The notes below the pieces were generated by a model. The model ran no database searches and was not told the DNA's origin. It was given only the letters and a program-made list of their open reading frames with translations. A program made the translations under genes and the position numbers. From Cryptomeria japonica (taxonomy: Eukaryota > Streptophyta > Pinopsida > Cupressales > Cupressaceae): 64,000 nucleotides of DNA. Within the stretch, counting starts at the first letter, position 1. Every line of letters begins with the position of its first letter. The DNA is taken from assembly GCF_030272615.1 (NCBI RefSeq), contig NC_081408.1:403737389-403801388 (forward strand). The letters run 5' to 3'. This document shows positions 33,687-44,639 of this stretch, in pieces.

Positions 33687-34587
33687 TCAATAAAGTGTCT
33701 CATCAACAGATGCAGATTCATCATTCTCTGATAATTTACAGTTGGTAGTCATAGGAGTACTTACTGGTTTTGAATCCTCCATTCCAAATTTCTTCAAGAT
33801 TATCTTTATGTACTTGGATTGAGTAATGAAAATCTCATCTTTCATTTGCAATATCTGTAAACCTATAAAATAATTTATCTCACCGATTAATGACATCTCA
33901 AATTCTTTACTCATTTCATTTCCAAAGTTCTTGCATAGAGAGTCATTTCCACAAAATATAATATCATCAACAAATATGGCTAAGATCAGTATTCCATTTT
34001 CATCATTCTTCATGTGCATATTGTTGTTTTCACTTGTTCTTATAAAACCAATCTTGATTAAATAAGAGTGCAATCTTTCATACCATGCTCTAGGTGCTTG
34101 TTTCAAACCATATAAAGCTTTGTTCAATTTACATACCTGATCTTTATTCTTGTCTTCAACAAATCCTTCAGGTTGTTCAATAAAGACTTCTTCTTCTAGT
34201 ATACCATTCAGAAATGCAAATTTGACATCCATTTGATATACCTTGAAATTCTTGTAAGCAGCATATGCCAACAATGTTCTTACTCCTTCAAGTCTAGCCA
34301 CAGGTGCAAAAGTCTCACCATAATCAATTCCTCCTTCTTAGGCATAACCTTTGCAAACTAGTCTTGCTTTATTTCGAATGACCTCACCTTTTTCATGCAA
34401 ACTAGTCTTGCTTTATTTCGAATGACCTCACCTTTTTCATTCAGCTTGTTTCTGAAAATCCACTTTGTACCGATTACATTTTTATCCTTCGGTCTTGGGA
34501 CCAGTGTCCATGTGTCATTCTTCTTGATTTGATCAATCTCTTCTGTTATAGAATTTATCCAATCTTCACTGTTAAATGCCTCTTTCA
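33687..34587 (-). pseudogene. Copia B reverse transcriptase
   Basis: The open 204-codon piece has YQMDVKFAFLNGILEEEVFI, LNKALYGLKQAPRAWYERL, the active site IFVDDIIFCGND, and LIGEINYFIGLQILQMKDE. Upstream frame 34358-34588 holds WIFRNKLNEKGEVIRNKARL. Between them a 44 bp tandem duplication (34353-34440) shifts the frame, and a stop lies near 34338. The catalytic residues themselves are intact. Confidence 0.9.
34353..34440. repeat. 44 bp exact tandem duplication in copia B RT
   Basis: Two identical units (34353-34396 and 34397-34440), each starting GCAAACTAGTCTTGC and ending CCTTTTTCAT. The length is not divisible by three, so pol is frameshifted. No difference between copies is seen, so it arose late. 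Confidence 0.97.
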
Positions 34588-35862
34588 CTATCCTCGGTTC
34601 AAATTAGATATCAGACATGTGTTCTGTCTCAGTTTGTTCCTTGTCATCACTGGATCATCTTTATCTCCTATAATCTGACTTGATGCATGATGTCTTCTGA
34701 CATACTTGGCTAATACAGGCTCAGTAGGCTCTGTATGATCTTTTTCATCACTCGGTAACTGGACATTATCTTCATTTCCTCCAACAGTTCTCTCGGTAAG
34801 ACTTGTCAGTTTAACATAGACAAATTCATCATAATCTTTTGGTTCCTTGGAATTTCCTTCATCATTTCTTTCTGCAAATTCATCAGTTTTCACATTTGCA
34901 CTTTCTACTAATTTGTTAGATGATTTGATCAGACATTTAAATGCTTTACTTCTAGAAGGATAACCAAGAAATGTTCCTTCTTCACTTTTCTGATGAAACT
35001 TTCCATTTATATCATCTTTGTGTACATAGCATCTACTTCCAAAGATTTTGAAGTAACTTACATTAGGTTTCTTGTCATACCAGATTTCATATGGTGTCTT
35101 CAAAGTTCCTTTCTTCAGTTGTACTCGGTTCAGGGTGTAAACTGTTGTGCTTATTACTTCTCTCCAAAATGTTTGTGGCACTTTCTTTTCAATCATCAGG
35201 GTTCTGGCAAAATCCACAATAGATCTGTTTCTTCTCTCAACTATTCCATTTTTTTGTGGAGTTCTCGATGTAGAGACTTGTCTTTTTATACCATGATCAT
35301 TGCAGTATAAGTTGAACTCATCAGATGTGAACTCTCCTCCTCTATCTGATCTAAGACATTTAAGTTGTCTTCCTGTTTCATTTTCAACTCTTGCCTTGTA
35401 CCATTTAAACATTTGAAAAGCTTCTAATTTATCTTTTAAAAACATAACTGACATCATCCTTGAATAATCATCCACAAATAATATGAAATATTTATCACCA
35501 TAATAACTTTGAAATTTCATAGGACCACAAAGATCAGTGTGCACAAGATCTAAAATTCCCTTAGAAGTGTAGGACTTACTTGTAAAGCTTGATCTTGTCA
35601 TTTTACCCATCTGGCATCCTCAGCACATAGCATTCTCAGGTTTTTCAAGACTCGGTAGACCTCTTACATGGTGCTTCTTGATTATTTTGATCAGATTATC
35701 AAAATTTACATGACAAAACCTTTTATGCCATAACCAGGTATCATCTATCTTTGCATACAGACACTTATTCCGAGTTGAGTCAAGGTGAAATGTGTTACCT
35801 TTTGTTTGTGTCCCGGTAGCAGCTAACTTTCCATGCTTGTCATGAACTTTGACAATTCCTTT
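34588..35862 (-). pseudogene. Copia B integrase
   Basis: The 340-codon frame (34588-35610) begins just after the zinc module. Upstream pieces show DTWLWHKRFCHVNFDNL and a Cys pair with one stop near 35626. The core has LFVDDYSRMMSVMFL, LRSDRGGEFTSDEFN and NGIVERRNRSIVDFARTL, so all DDE residues are present. The C-terminal part has FGSRCYVHKDDINGKFHQKS and GDKDDPVMTRNKLRQ. It is the best preserved domain of any copia in the window. Confidence 0.92.
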
Positions 35863-37248
35863 CTAAAATTCTATTTGGTAACCTGTGTTGTTTAGCTGTG
35901 CTACACTCAACAAATTGTATTTCAAACCTTCAACCCAATAAACATCATTGCATCTTGCATTGTCAAGAAGTGCTATGGATCCATTACCTTTTACCGGACA
36001 TGGTGCATCATTACCAAATCCTACATAACCTCCATCATAATCTTCTAACATAACACAATTGTGTTTATCACCTGTCATATGATGTGAGCATCCACTATCT
36101 ATAATCCAAGAATCATTAGTATTTATGTGAGATATTAGGGATTTTTATTCATACCTTTCTTCGTCTGATCCATCTTTGATAGCCACATAAACTACTTCCT
36201 TTGTATCAGTTTCATCTAATTTATCATCATTGGATTCCTCATCAACTATTAAGCATGACTTTCTATCTCTTCTTTTGAAGTCTCGGTGTCCTCTGTAATG
36301 ATTATCTTTCTGTCTGTCATCTCGGTAATCTCTCTTTTTAGTAGAATCTTTGTCAAGATAGTTAGAAGCCATATGTCCTATCTTATCACAATTGAAACAT
36401 TTCAAACATAGTTTTCCTTTATACTTACCTTTGCCTCTCGATAACCTTCTGGCTAATAGTGCTTCAAACTCTTCTTGCTTTCTGATTTCCTCATACAGTT
36501 TGTGTACTTCTTCCATGTTCTTGCGAAATCTTTCACTTGCTCCACTATGATCCCCTTTAGTGTACTTACTCATTCTATCATTGTAATCATCAGATTCACC
36601 AATATGAAAAGAACTAAATGCATATTCAACTTTATTTACTGATGACCCACTGTTATCAGAGTTACTTAACTCAAATGCATGTAGCTTACCAATAGTAGCA
36701 TCTACAGAAATTGGCATATTGGGTACAGACCTCAGTTCATTGATTGCAGAGACTCGGATTACATAAGCTGGTAGAAGGGTTCTTAACAACTTACTTGTTA
36801 TATCCTTTTCTTCAATAGTTCCACCTGCTCCTTTGATTTGATTGACAATCTCCTTTAGTCTTGTATTGTACTAGGTTATGTTCTCACCTTCATTCATCCT
36901 CATAGATTCAAGTTGTCCTCTTAGACTGTCCACTTTTTCTCTTTGAACATGTTCATTGCCACCATACATAGATATGAGCTTGTCCCACATTTCCTTTGCA
37001 TCATTGTAGCCTTCTAGATCATTAAACTCTGAGTCGGTCAATGCAGATGTTATTTCAATCATTGCTTGGATATATTCTTGCTTTGCCTATATCTCTTCCA
37101 TTGTCAATGGATAGGTGCTCGGTGTAATGAAATCATTCTCCAGATAGTATACAGCATATTCTCCAACTCCTGATAGGTGTAGGTTAATCCTTTTCTGCCA
37201 TGTAGAGAAACTTGACTTGTTCAGCTTCGGTGCATCCCTCTTATACAT
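35863..37248 (-). pseudogene. Copia B gag and protease
   Basis: Starts MYKRDAPKLNKSSFSTWQKR at 37248, after PBS and leader. Stops occur at about 37090 and 36868. The central Gag LLRTLLPAYVIRVSAINELR is followed by the knuckle CFNCDKIGHMASNY, whose last Cys is Tyr. An Arg/Asp-rich spacer leads to protease WIIDSGCSHHMTGDKHNCVM with D-S-G intact, then VYWVEGLKYNLLSVAQLN. One stop near 36148 separates gag from protease. Confidence 0.88.
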
Positions 37249-37300
37249 CTTTGGATCTTTTCCTCAAGTACCTTTAAAACTTTTTTTTCCAGAGTCCAAA

Positions 37301-37314
37301 GCTCTGATACCAAT
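37301..37314 (-). promoter_or_regulatory. Copia B primer-binding site
   Basis: The minus strand reads ATTGGTATCAGAGC immediately after the LTR end GAACTATCA. Confidence 0.93.
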
Positions 37315-38836
37315 TGATAGTTCTAATACTTAAAGTTAAGTACAAATGCCAAGCTAATAAGATGAGAGGGGGGGTGAATCATACAACCTTAATATTTCAT
37401 AAAAACAACAGATTCAACCTTGGTAACATATACGTCAGTAATATAACCAAAACTGCTAAACATGCAAACTCAAAAGCATATAAACATCATAACACTCATA
37501 ACATCAGATTTAACGTGGAAACCCAAATAGGGAAAAACCACTATGGGATTTCGGACCCACTAAGAAATATACTCTTCTAGAGTATGCTCGGTTAAAAGAA
37601 AATCCTATTAAAGATTACAAACACATTGCTAGATATGACCCGGTTAAGGGATTTCCCTCAGATCTATTAGGATCTTCACCTTGTTAGAAGTGACCTTGTT
37701 CAAGGATTTCAAACACTCAATCATAATGTCACCTTGCTAGAGGGTTTTACAAATAAGACTGTTAAGTCCACTCGGTTAAGAGATTTTTTGTCACTCTACA
37801 AAATAACAGTAATAAAAATCTATTTGCAACTTCACATCAAAAATGTTAAAGCAGATTCTTATTTGCTCATTACAATCTAGACATAGAACTTTGTCTCTAC
37901 CATCTGCTGGGCTCTATACTATGTTATTCAAACAGGTCTTCAAGCTTTTGTGCTCGGTAATCACTATGTAGCATCCCTGTGCATACACTTGCCCGCATAC
38001 ATTGTTTATCAACAGTTCCTTATGTATAAACAATTTGCCAACTGCTTAATCTCCTTGATCCATTTCCCATGATCAATCATAGCCATCAGATCTACAATCT
38101 TGACTAGGTTCAATGTATCCTTTGATCTGAAACATTTTACCCCACCTTGGAACTTGCATACATTTCTTGGAACTTGTGCTAGGGTATTGTAGTTCAATCT
38201 GCTTTGTAGATCTTCCTGCCGATTTTCCTTTACCATAGATTCTTTAACAAACTTCATGCACGACATACCAATCATTTAATCAGTTCCAGCTCATCAGCTT
38301 CATTCATTAAATAATGCTTATATTCATTTAATGCATTCTATTACTACTCGGTTGCAACTCGGTAAATACTAAACTTCACTCGGTAGACATTCTGCCTTCA
38401 TTAACCGATAGCGATAACCTTAGGGTTTACCGACTAGGTTCCTTAGGGTTTACCGACTAGGTTCTTTGCTCGGTAACATAGTATAGTATTAACTTTACAA
38501 TCAACAACATATGTAAGATATCAAAACAAACTAAACATCATGATCTCATCATTGTCTAACTCGGTAATAGTTGCCCATTGAATAACTTATTCCTCCCCTT
38601 ATTCATCACATTATGTCTATGTCTTTTACCAACATCTTTATACTCATCAAATCATACTTCTTAAGATATGGCAACATCATACTCAATTAGAAAATCAATT
38701 TCTTGACATCAATGACAAAATAATAGTATTAAGACAGTAAACATCCTTAATCAGTTATATCCATAATCATCAACAACCTTCTCAATATCCTTATTGAAAT
38801 GCCAACAATCTCTCCTTGTCTATTATAATGCCAACA
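37315..38836 (-). repeat. 5' LTR of copia B with extended tip
   Basis: 37315-38807 matches the 3' LTR. 38808-38836 is a 29 bp extension before TCCTT, containing a purine run and a second TGTTGGCAT tip. A 22 bp tandem duplication (CCTTAGGGTTTACCGACTAGGTT-like, about 38417-38462) is absent from the 3' LTR and explains most of the length difference. Confidence 0.92.
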
Positions 38837-39052
38837 TCCTTCACTTTGATTGTTACTTTCCGCATCTTTGATTTCAGTAGCAGTAAGCAGTCCATTTTGA
38901 GGATTAAAATAGACATCCTTTATAGTTTTCCAATGATCTTCTCCAATACATCTCAAGTGCACCTCCATTCGGTTCTTCCATATAGCATAGTTACTTCCAT
39001 CAAATCTTGGACTTTCCTTCTTAAAGATAGTTTCCATCTCGGATCTCCTCAA
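38837..39052 (-). pseudogene. Copia C gag, 5' part
   Basis: Starts at 39052 or at the Met five codons on (METIFKKESPRFDGSNYAIW, then NRMEVHLRCIGEDHWKTI), the typical copia Gag N-terminus. Copia B interrupts it at 38837. After removing B and one TCCTT, coding continues into 31172 with a single-base frameshift. The N-terminus resembles, but is not identical to, the plus-strand fragment at 29850. Confidence 0.87.
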
Positions 39053-39079
39053 GTGATTAAGCTTCTTCTGGAGGATCTA

Positions 39080-39093
39080 GCTCTGATACCAAT
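39080..39093 (-). promoter_or_regulatory. Copia C primer-binding site
   Basis: The minus strand reads ATTGGTATCAGAGC next to the LTR. Confidence 0.92.
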
Positions 39094-40324
39094 TGTTGGC
39101 AACAACAATGAATAGAGACTAAGAGGGGGCGGTGAATCAGTCTTCACCGGATCTACAAACTTAATCACAAATATAGATCTGATAGACTGTAACAATAACA
39201 AAGATAAGAAAATTGAAAGCACAACACACAACACCAAGATTTTTGACGCAGAAAACCTAGTTAAGGGAAAAAACACGGTGGGAACCTACCCACGGTAAGA
39301 TGATACTATGCAGTAGTATGTGAAAATATTATAATGGGAAATGCACATGCATTCAGGCACACTACCTAGAGCTCACTGCTCAAAAGATAATGACTCAGAA
39401 GGCTACAACCCTCAGGGAAGTCTCATTGACTTACAACAAGATTCAGACTACAATCCGGAAGAAATGAAATGCAATAATAGCATCTCCAAATGCCCAATGA
39501 TAGTTTTGGTTAATCTCTGCCACACCAATCTCTGCTCAATCACAATTTTGAAGGATGAATCACTTGCTCTCACATACACCACTCTCTGATAATGCAAACA
39601 CAACCTCAATCACTAAATTACATGAATATATCACCTATATATACAATTCATCAACCTTGACAACAAGGTCAGCTAAACCCTCAACTCCCAATAAAAAAAT
39701 TGCATCACACGATACAAAGATCAACCATGGGACCAATATAATAATTTACATGATATAACATGGACCTAATTCAAATTCACAAATGCTCAACTCCACCGTA
39801 AATCACGCCAAGGTCAACCGCAACACGCTACACCACCAAAAATACTGCATAACATGAAAATCATCACCAGTTCATGAATAAAACCAATAAATTGCATAGC
39901 GATCAATGCGTATCATGAAAAAAATAGGACACAAATAGGAAATATCAGCAAGCATGTTAGAATCATCAGCAACAGTTACACCAACACCACTTATCAAATC
40001 TTCATCGATCAACATCTGAAACTCAAGAATACAGCCAATTAGCATGTCATGAAGAAAGATAACTTGTGGAGAACCAAAACATGATCCATCTGAAATAAAT
40101 ATACACAAGACCATCCCAAATAATATCCCAAAAACTCAAATTAAGATCTGATCACACTGGAATATACCGGAGGAAATACTAAACTCTGCAAAGCACTAAT
40201 ACAACAAAACAAAACTGCAAAACTGGATCATAAGATCTTCCCAATCTGCAATCACCAGAGCAAATCATAGGAATATGTTGACATCAATGACAACAACATA
40301 TCCTAGCAGCATCAATTCCCAACA
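39094..40324 (-). repeat. 5' LTR of copia C
   Basis: Plus-strand TGTTGGCAACAACAATG to ATCAATTCCCAACA. Same family as 28559-29794 (inverted) and 18702-20041. Boxes at 39120-39141 and 39245-39293. No duplicated flank is found: 40325 begins AACTC, and the far flank at 28558 is CTACT. Confidence 0.88.
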
Positions 40325-41591
40325 AACTCCCCAATATCCAGCACCATCATCAACAATGTTAACAACATCGAAATGGAGCCGATAATCAACTATCTGCTTG
40401 AGGGTCAATCTAGACCAATCTCTTCTTCTCACTTCCAGATCATCAGCACAATCTTCCCAATAGTCTTTAAGATATGGAACATGTTGATATGAATAACCTA
40501 AGTAAAAATTATCCCTGAAAAAATCTTTAGCATCAAACTTCAACCCTAGGACATCATAAGTGTGCGTTGTGTATTTTCTTGTTGCCTTTACAATATTCAA
40601 AGCATTTGATTGTGATTTGAAACTATATATCTCCAAACTGATAGGAAATCGAATACCTACTTTCATCTTCTCATTACATCTTTTTATTCACTTCAAAATT
40701 TTGCGTGCACAACTCAATCATGATGAACTTGTCATCAGCATATCTAGGTAGCTTTAAGGGAAAGTCATCAAAGCCTCCTATCAGCTAGGTGAAAATAGAA
40801 AATTGTAAAAATTAACCACCATATGTTTTAATTAGTGCAATTACCTCAAGTAAATTCATCTTTCTAGATTCCTTTACATCTCTCTCACCATGTGCATGGT
40901 AAACACATCATTATCCCTCTTGAAATTAGCATAGCTCTTCTACAATTACAAACTAGGGTAGATTTCATAAACTTGAACATCATTTTCAAACTTTTCAATA
41001 AAATCAAACTCGAGCCATTGTTGAGTGAATTTTAGGGAATATATCAAATAGGAAGTCATATAAGAGAATCCGTTTGATCTAAATTGAGTGATCATAGAGT
41101 TATATGCATCCTCTTCACCCCTGAGCCTATGCAAGAAAACAATCATGTATGAAATATCTCCCTTTAGGAATGAATTATGCATGGTCTTGGTAAATTTATA
41201 TTGCCTCCTCCTTGGCCTCATAAACCAACTCTTTGCAATTTCATTCCTGAACACTCTCTTCTTAGCATTAAATTTGAATTGAGATATTGTGAAATCCTAA
41301 TGGGTATATCCTACTCTATTCAGGAGCTAGAAGAAGTTTTGAATGGTGGATGGTCAAGGGTTATTAGAACCCGATTATCTTGTGTTTTAATTTTCCTTAT
41401 ATCTGAGTCAATATATTTATGCACTCCAAGACTAAATAAATACATTGCACTAAAATTGGGAAAATAGCTTCTTGAAGTATCCCACTATCAATTAATCTTT
41501 GAGTGATTGGGTGTTGATTAGGGTTTTTAATTCTCTGCCAAAACTCATCTAACTTAATGTTCCCAAGATTAGTATCTCTTATTTCTAGCAT
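40325..41591 (-). pseudogene. Unrecognised decayed coding region E
   Basis: Three minus-strand frames (41397-41591, 40946-41254, 40325-40666) join by frameshifts into what reads as one protein of roughly 400 residues. Legible parts include NIKLDEFWQRIKNPNQHP, MRPRRRQYKFTKTMHNSF, LRGEEDAYNSMITQF, LKDYWEDCADDLEVRRRDW and SRLTLKQIVDYRLHF. I do not recognise the family: no zinc knuckle, DSG, YxDD or DDE is visible. It is followed at 40324 by the copia C LTR, and the end of the protein may be lost there. It may be an extra frame of a gypsy element (perhaps G3's 5' part). Coding status is inferred from residue composition and continuity. Confidence 0.5.
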
Positions 41592-43213
41592 TATTCAATC
41601 TAGACCATTTAGATGGTCATACCCTAGGTATTTATCCCTTTGACCTGAACAATTTCAAGTAAATCTTATTTTGAAACCATAACACCCTCTACACTCTTAG
41701 CAATTTCTGAATTCTAAGTAGATAGTTCACAATTAACAGTTTTCAGTAGCTTACCTCACTACAAAAATGGTGTTGGTGCAAAGAAGTTATTGTACACTCA
41801 CTTCTTGTTTCTCAACTTCTTAGTGTAAATGAATTATTTAAAAGCCACTTTGGAAAATTTAAAGGAAATAATTTTGAAATCTATACTTGGCCATTCAATA
41901 CTGCACCTACCACCCTATTGTGCAATTAATGCTTAGTCTTTCCCTCCATTTATGCCAATAAACCACTTTTCAAATTACTGCAAACTTCTTTTTTGGGCTC
42001 CGCCTTAGGTTCTGGAACTCACCTTTAGTAGTGACTTGCACAAGTCTTCTATCTTTGGTCTCTTTGTGCCTTAGAAAATAATAGTTCATAGTCTTATGTT
42101 GGGAAGTGGCCTTGGTGCTCAAACTCTTCTTCAAGACTGAAACATTCCATAAACCATCTTTAAAATTGTCATTGAGTTTCGGTCTTTCTTTTTAAACTTT
42201 GCCTTCAGTGCATCAAAAACTGACTTTTCTTTGTGCTTTGGTACCACTTGATCGTTTGAGCTCAAACAATAGTTCGAGAACCATCATCAAAGTTCGACAC
42301 TCTATGTTGAACTACGAGACTTTAATATTTCGAACAAAATATTCGCCAATAGAAAAAAGTTAAGTTCAAACTTATGTGTCAAAGTCCAACAAAGGAGATG
42401 GAACTCAGAATTAAGTGTAATATGGGGCTTTAGGGAATGACACAAGATTTTGAACTAAGACAAAAATGATAGAACAAAGGTGTGGACTTATAAAAGGCCA
42501 ATGTAGATGAAGGGGAGAAATGCTTAAAGTGGAACTCAACCAAGATTGATAAGATTCAAAATAAACTTAAGGAAAATTGACTTGGACTAGTTCAAAATGA
42601 CTTATTGGACTCTAACAAGGGTGCAAGAACTAGCTCAAAAACTTGACAAGCTTAGAAGTGTCTTAACTAAATTTTTGTCAACTTATAAAATTACAAAGGT
42701 AAGACCAAGATTAAATGCAGGGTGAAATTTAGGCCACAAAACCCTAACATTGTGCTCATGTATCCTTAGTCTAAACTTGAAGCCTATTTCTAAACTCGGA
42801 TATGCACAAAAGGAGAGAAAAATGGTGTTGGGTTATATAGAGGCTTGCCTTAGTCAAATTCTGAGTTGGAATTAACCCTACAAAAATGATGATTAGGAAA
42901 GAAATAAAATAGTGAAGTAATATCCTGAATTGAACAAATATTGTCTCAAGCTTAATGATATTGATTATTTAATGCTCTTAGGATAAGTCCATTATGTGTT
43001 GATGCAATAACATGATAAATCATTATGAAAACATATTGAAGATGACTTGTTAAAGATTGATGCTTCTTATACTTAGGTCTACTCTTGAATTGGAATGATA
43101 ACTTGTGAATTGTAAGAATGAGATATTAAGAGATGACAAAATGAATTAGGAATGATGTCTTATATAGGGTTCTCAAGGCAAATGCACTTTTTGGCTGACT
43201 TAAATTCACATTA
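41592..43213. other. Non-coding stretch upstream of E
   Basis: No coherent frame is seen. Around 42250-42370 the word TTCGA recurs several times at irregular short intervals. It could be leader or LTR of the element carrying E. The right edge is set by the D LTR. Confidence 0.4.
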
Positions 43214-44449
43214 TGTTGAACACTACCGAAATCGGAGAGCGGGGGGGGGTGAATCAATATACACAAAAACTTGATCTTATTAAGTCACTTGAATAATAAC
43301 ATTCATCCAAACACTTATGCATAAAAGTAAGTAACTGAATCATCAAAATCATCCACAAAAGAACAACAAGCTTTTTATGTGGAAAACCCAAACAAGGAGA
43401 AACCATGGTGAGAATATAACTCACAACATATATCAATTGTTTACAATGAATTTGGCTTCCTACCAAAGAGCTTACTGCTTCAAACTTGCAAACTAAGGTG
43501 CACAACCTTAGGCAAGATACAAAATAAGGATTCACACAACTAAATATCACCTCTTCAAGGCAAGAAAGAAAGTAATTGTCCAAATACGATAATAATAGAC
43601 TGAACTGTATACAAAATAGCATTTACCAAAATTCAGATAATAGTGCATAGTTTTATACTCATCTATTTGTTGTGCACAACTTTTGAACCACTAGTACACA
43701 TCATATTCACACTACAATCATCAAACCATATCAATACACACACACTCTCTCTCTCTCTCTCATATATATAAACATAATTATTCTATTCATTATATAAAAA
43801 TCGGATCCACAATAATATCTACTAGGTTAGCCAAAAGAAAAGTGTAACATTTACATAGCATAGACTTGAAATATATCATCTAGAAAGTAGAGAAGACATG
43901 TGAGGGTTCACACCAAGTTCGCACACCTTCCAATCATCATAAAAAATATTTTACACACAACCGCTCATACCAATATACACAAGTAAATACAAACTGATCT
44001 GCAACATCTAAGATGTCTTAACCCAAACCCAAAAACATAATAAGTGGTCCACCAAAAAAGAAGTACAACACCTTAGGAATAGTGACACTTGACCTACATG
44101 ATCATCGGAGGCATATCGGGTAGACACATACATTCTGGATCATAACATAGTTCACTAGAGAAAACAATATCGATAATAGCATAAGTTTAGGACCAAGTAG
44201 GAAACATTAAAACTTTTAGAGACAACATAAATCAATATCCCATATCATCTGATCAACACAACATATATCTAGACCAAGAGCATATTGAACCACGCACTTC
44301 CTTTGTACATCTCTTCTTATATGTACTCAAAGCTGACACAAAAATGTATTCCAACATCATAATACATATCCATATCAACAACGCCAACATTTAGTCCACA
44401 TGACACATGTTTGACATCAATGATAACAAAGACACTCATAAGTGCAACA
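43214..44449 (-). repeat. 3' LTR of element D
   Basis: Plus-strand TGTTGAACACTACCG to ATAAGTGCAACA. It contains the G-rich box (43235-43257), the hairpin box (43376-43423), and the phrase TGACATCAATGATAACAAAG near its right end as in other copia LTRs here. A polypurine tract abuts at 44450. No second copy was found in the window. Confidence 0.8.
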
Positions 44450-44639
44450 ATCTCCCCCTTTGTCATTGATGGCAAAAAATTCAAAAAAAAATTCTCCTAT
44501 TCACCAATATTTATCCCTAGAAATGTTTCTCCCCATTTGACAACAATGAAAAAGGGAAACTCCTTAAACCAAAAACATACTGAACAAAACTGCAACTCCC
44601 CCTAATAGAAATCTCCAAAATACAAAAGAAAAAAAAATA
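44450..44639 (-). promoter_or_regulatory. Element D polypurine tract and 3' UTR
   Basis: The minus strand has GACAAAGGGGGAGAT at the LTR edge, then CTCCCCATTTGACAACAATG (about 44530) and ACTCCCCCTAATAG (about 44595) on the plus strand. This matches, word for word in layout, the 3' UTR of copia A. Confidence 0.75.

Larger units (their letters stand above)
31173..38836 (-). mobile_element. Ty1/copia element B inside copia C gag
   Basis: Complete 7.7 kb minus-strand copia. LTRs are 31173-32644 and 37315-38836, the latter with a 29 bp extension at its outer tip. Target duplication is TCCTT (31168-31172 and 38837-38841). Only about 6 differences are seen in the first 155 bases of the two LTRs, so it is younger than A and G1. 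Coding order is gag, protease, integrase, RT, RNase H. It has the longest open pol frame of any copia here (340 codons) but is broken by stops and a 44 bp duplication. Confidence 0.95.

Noticed and set aside
40325-43213. Region as the gag end of G3
   Set aside because: No Gag core, zinc knuckle or frame continuity with 28558 could be shown, so the link is left as a possibility only.
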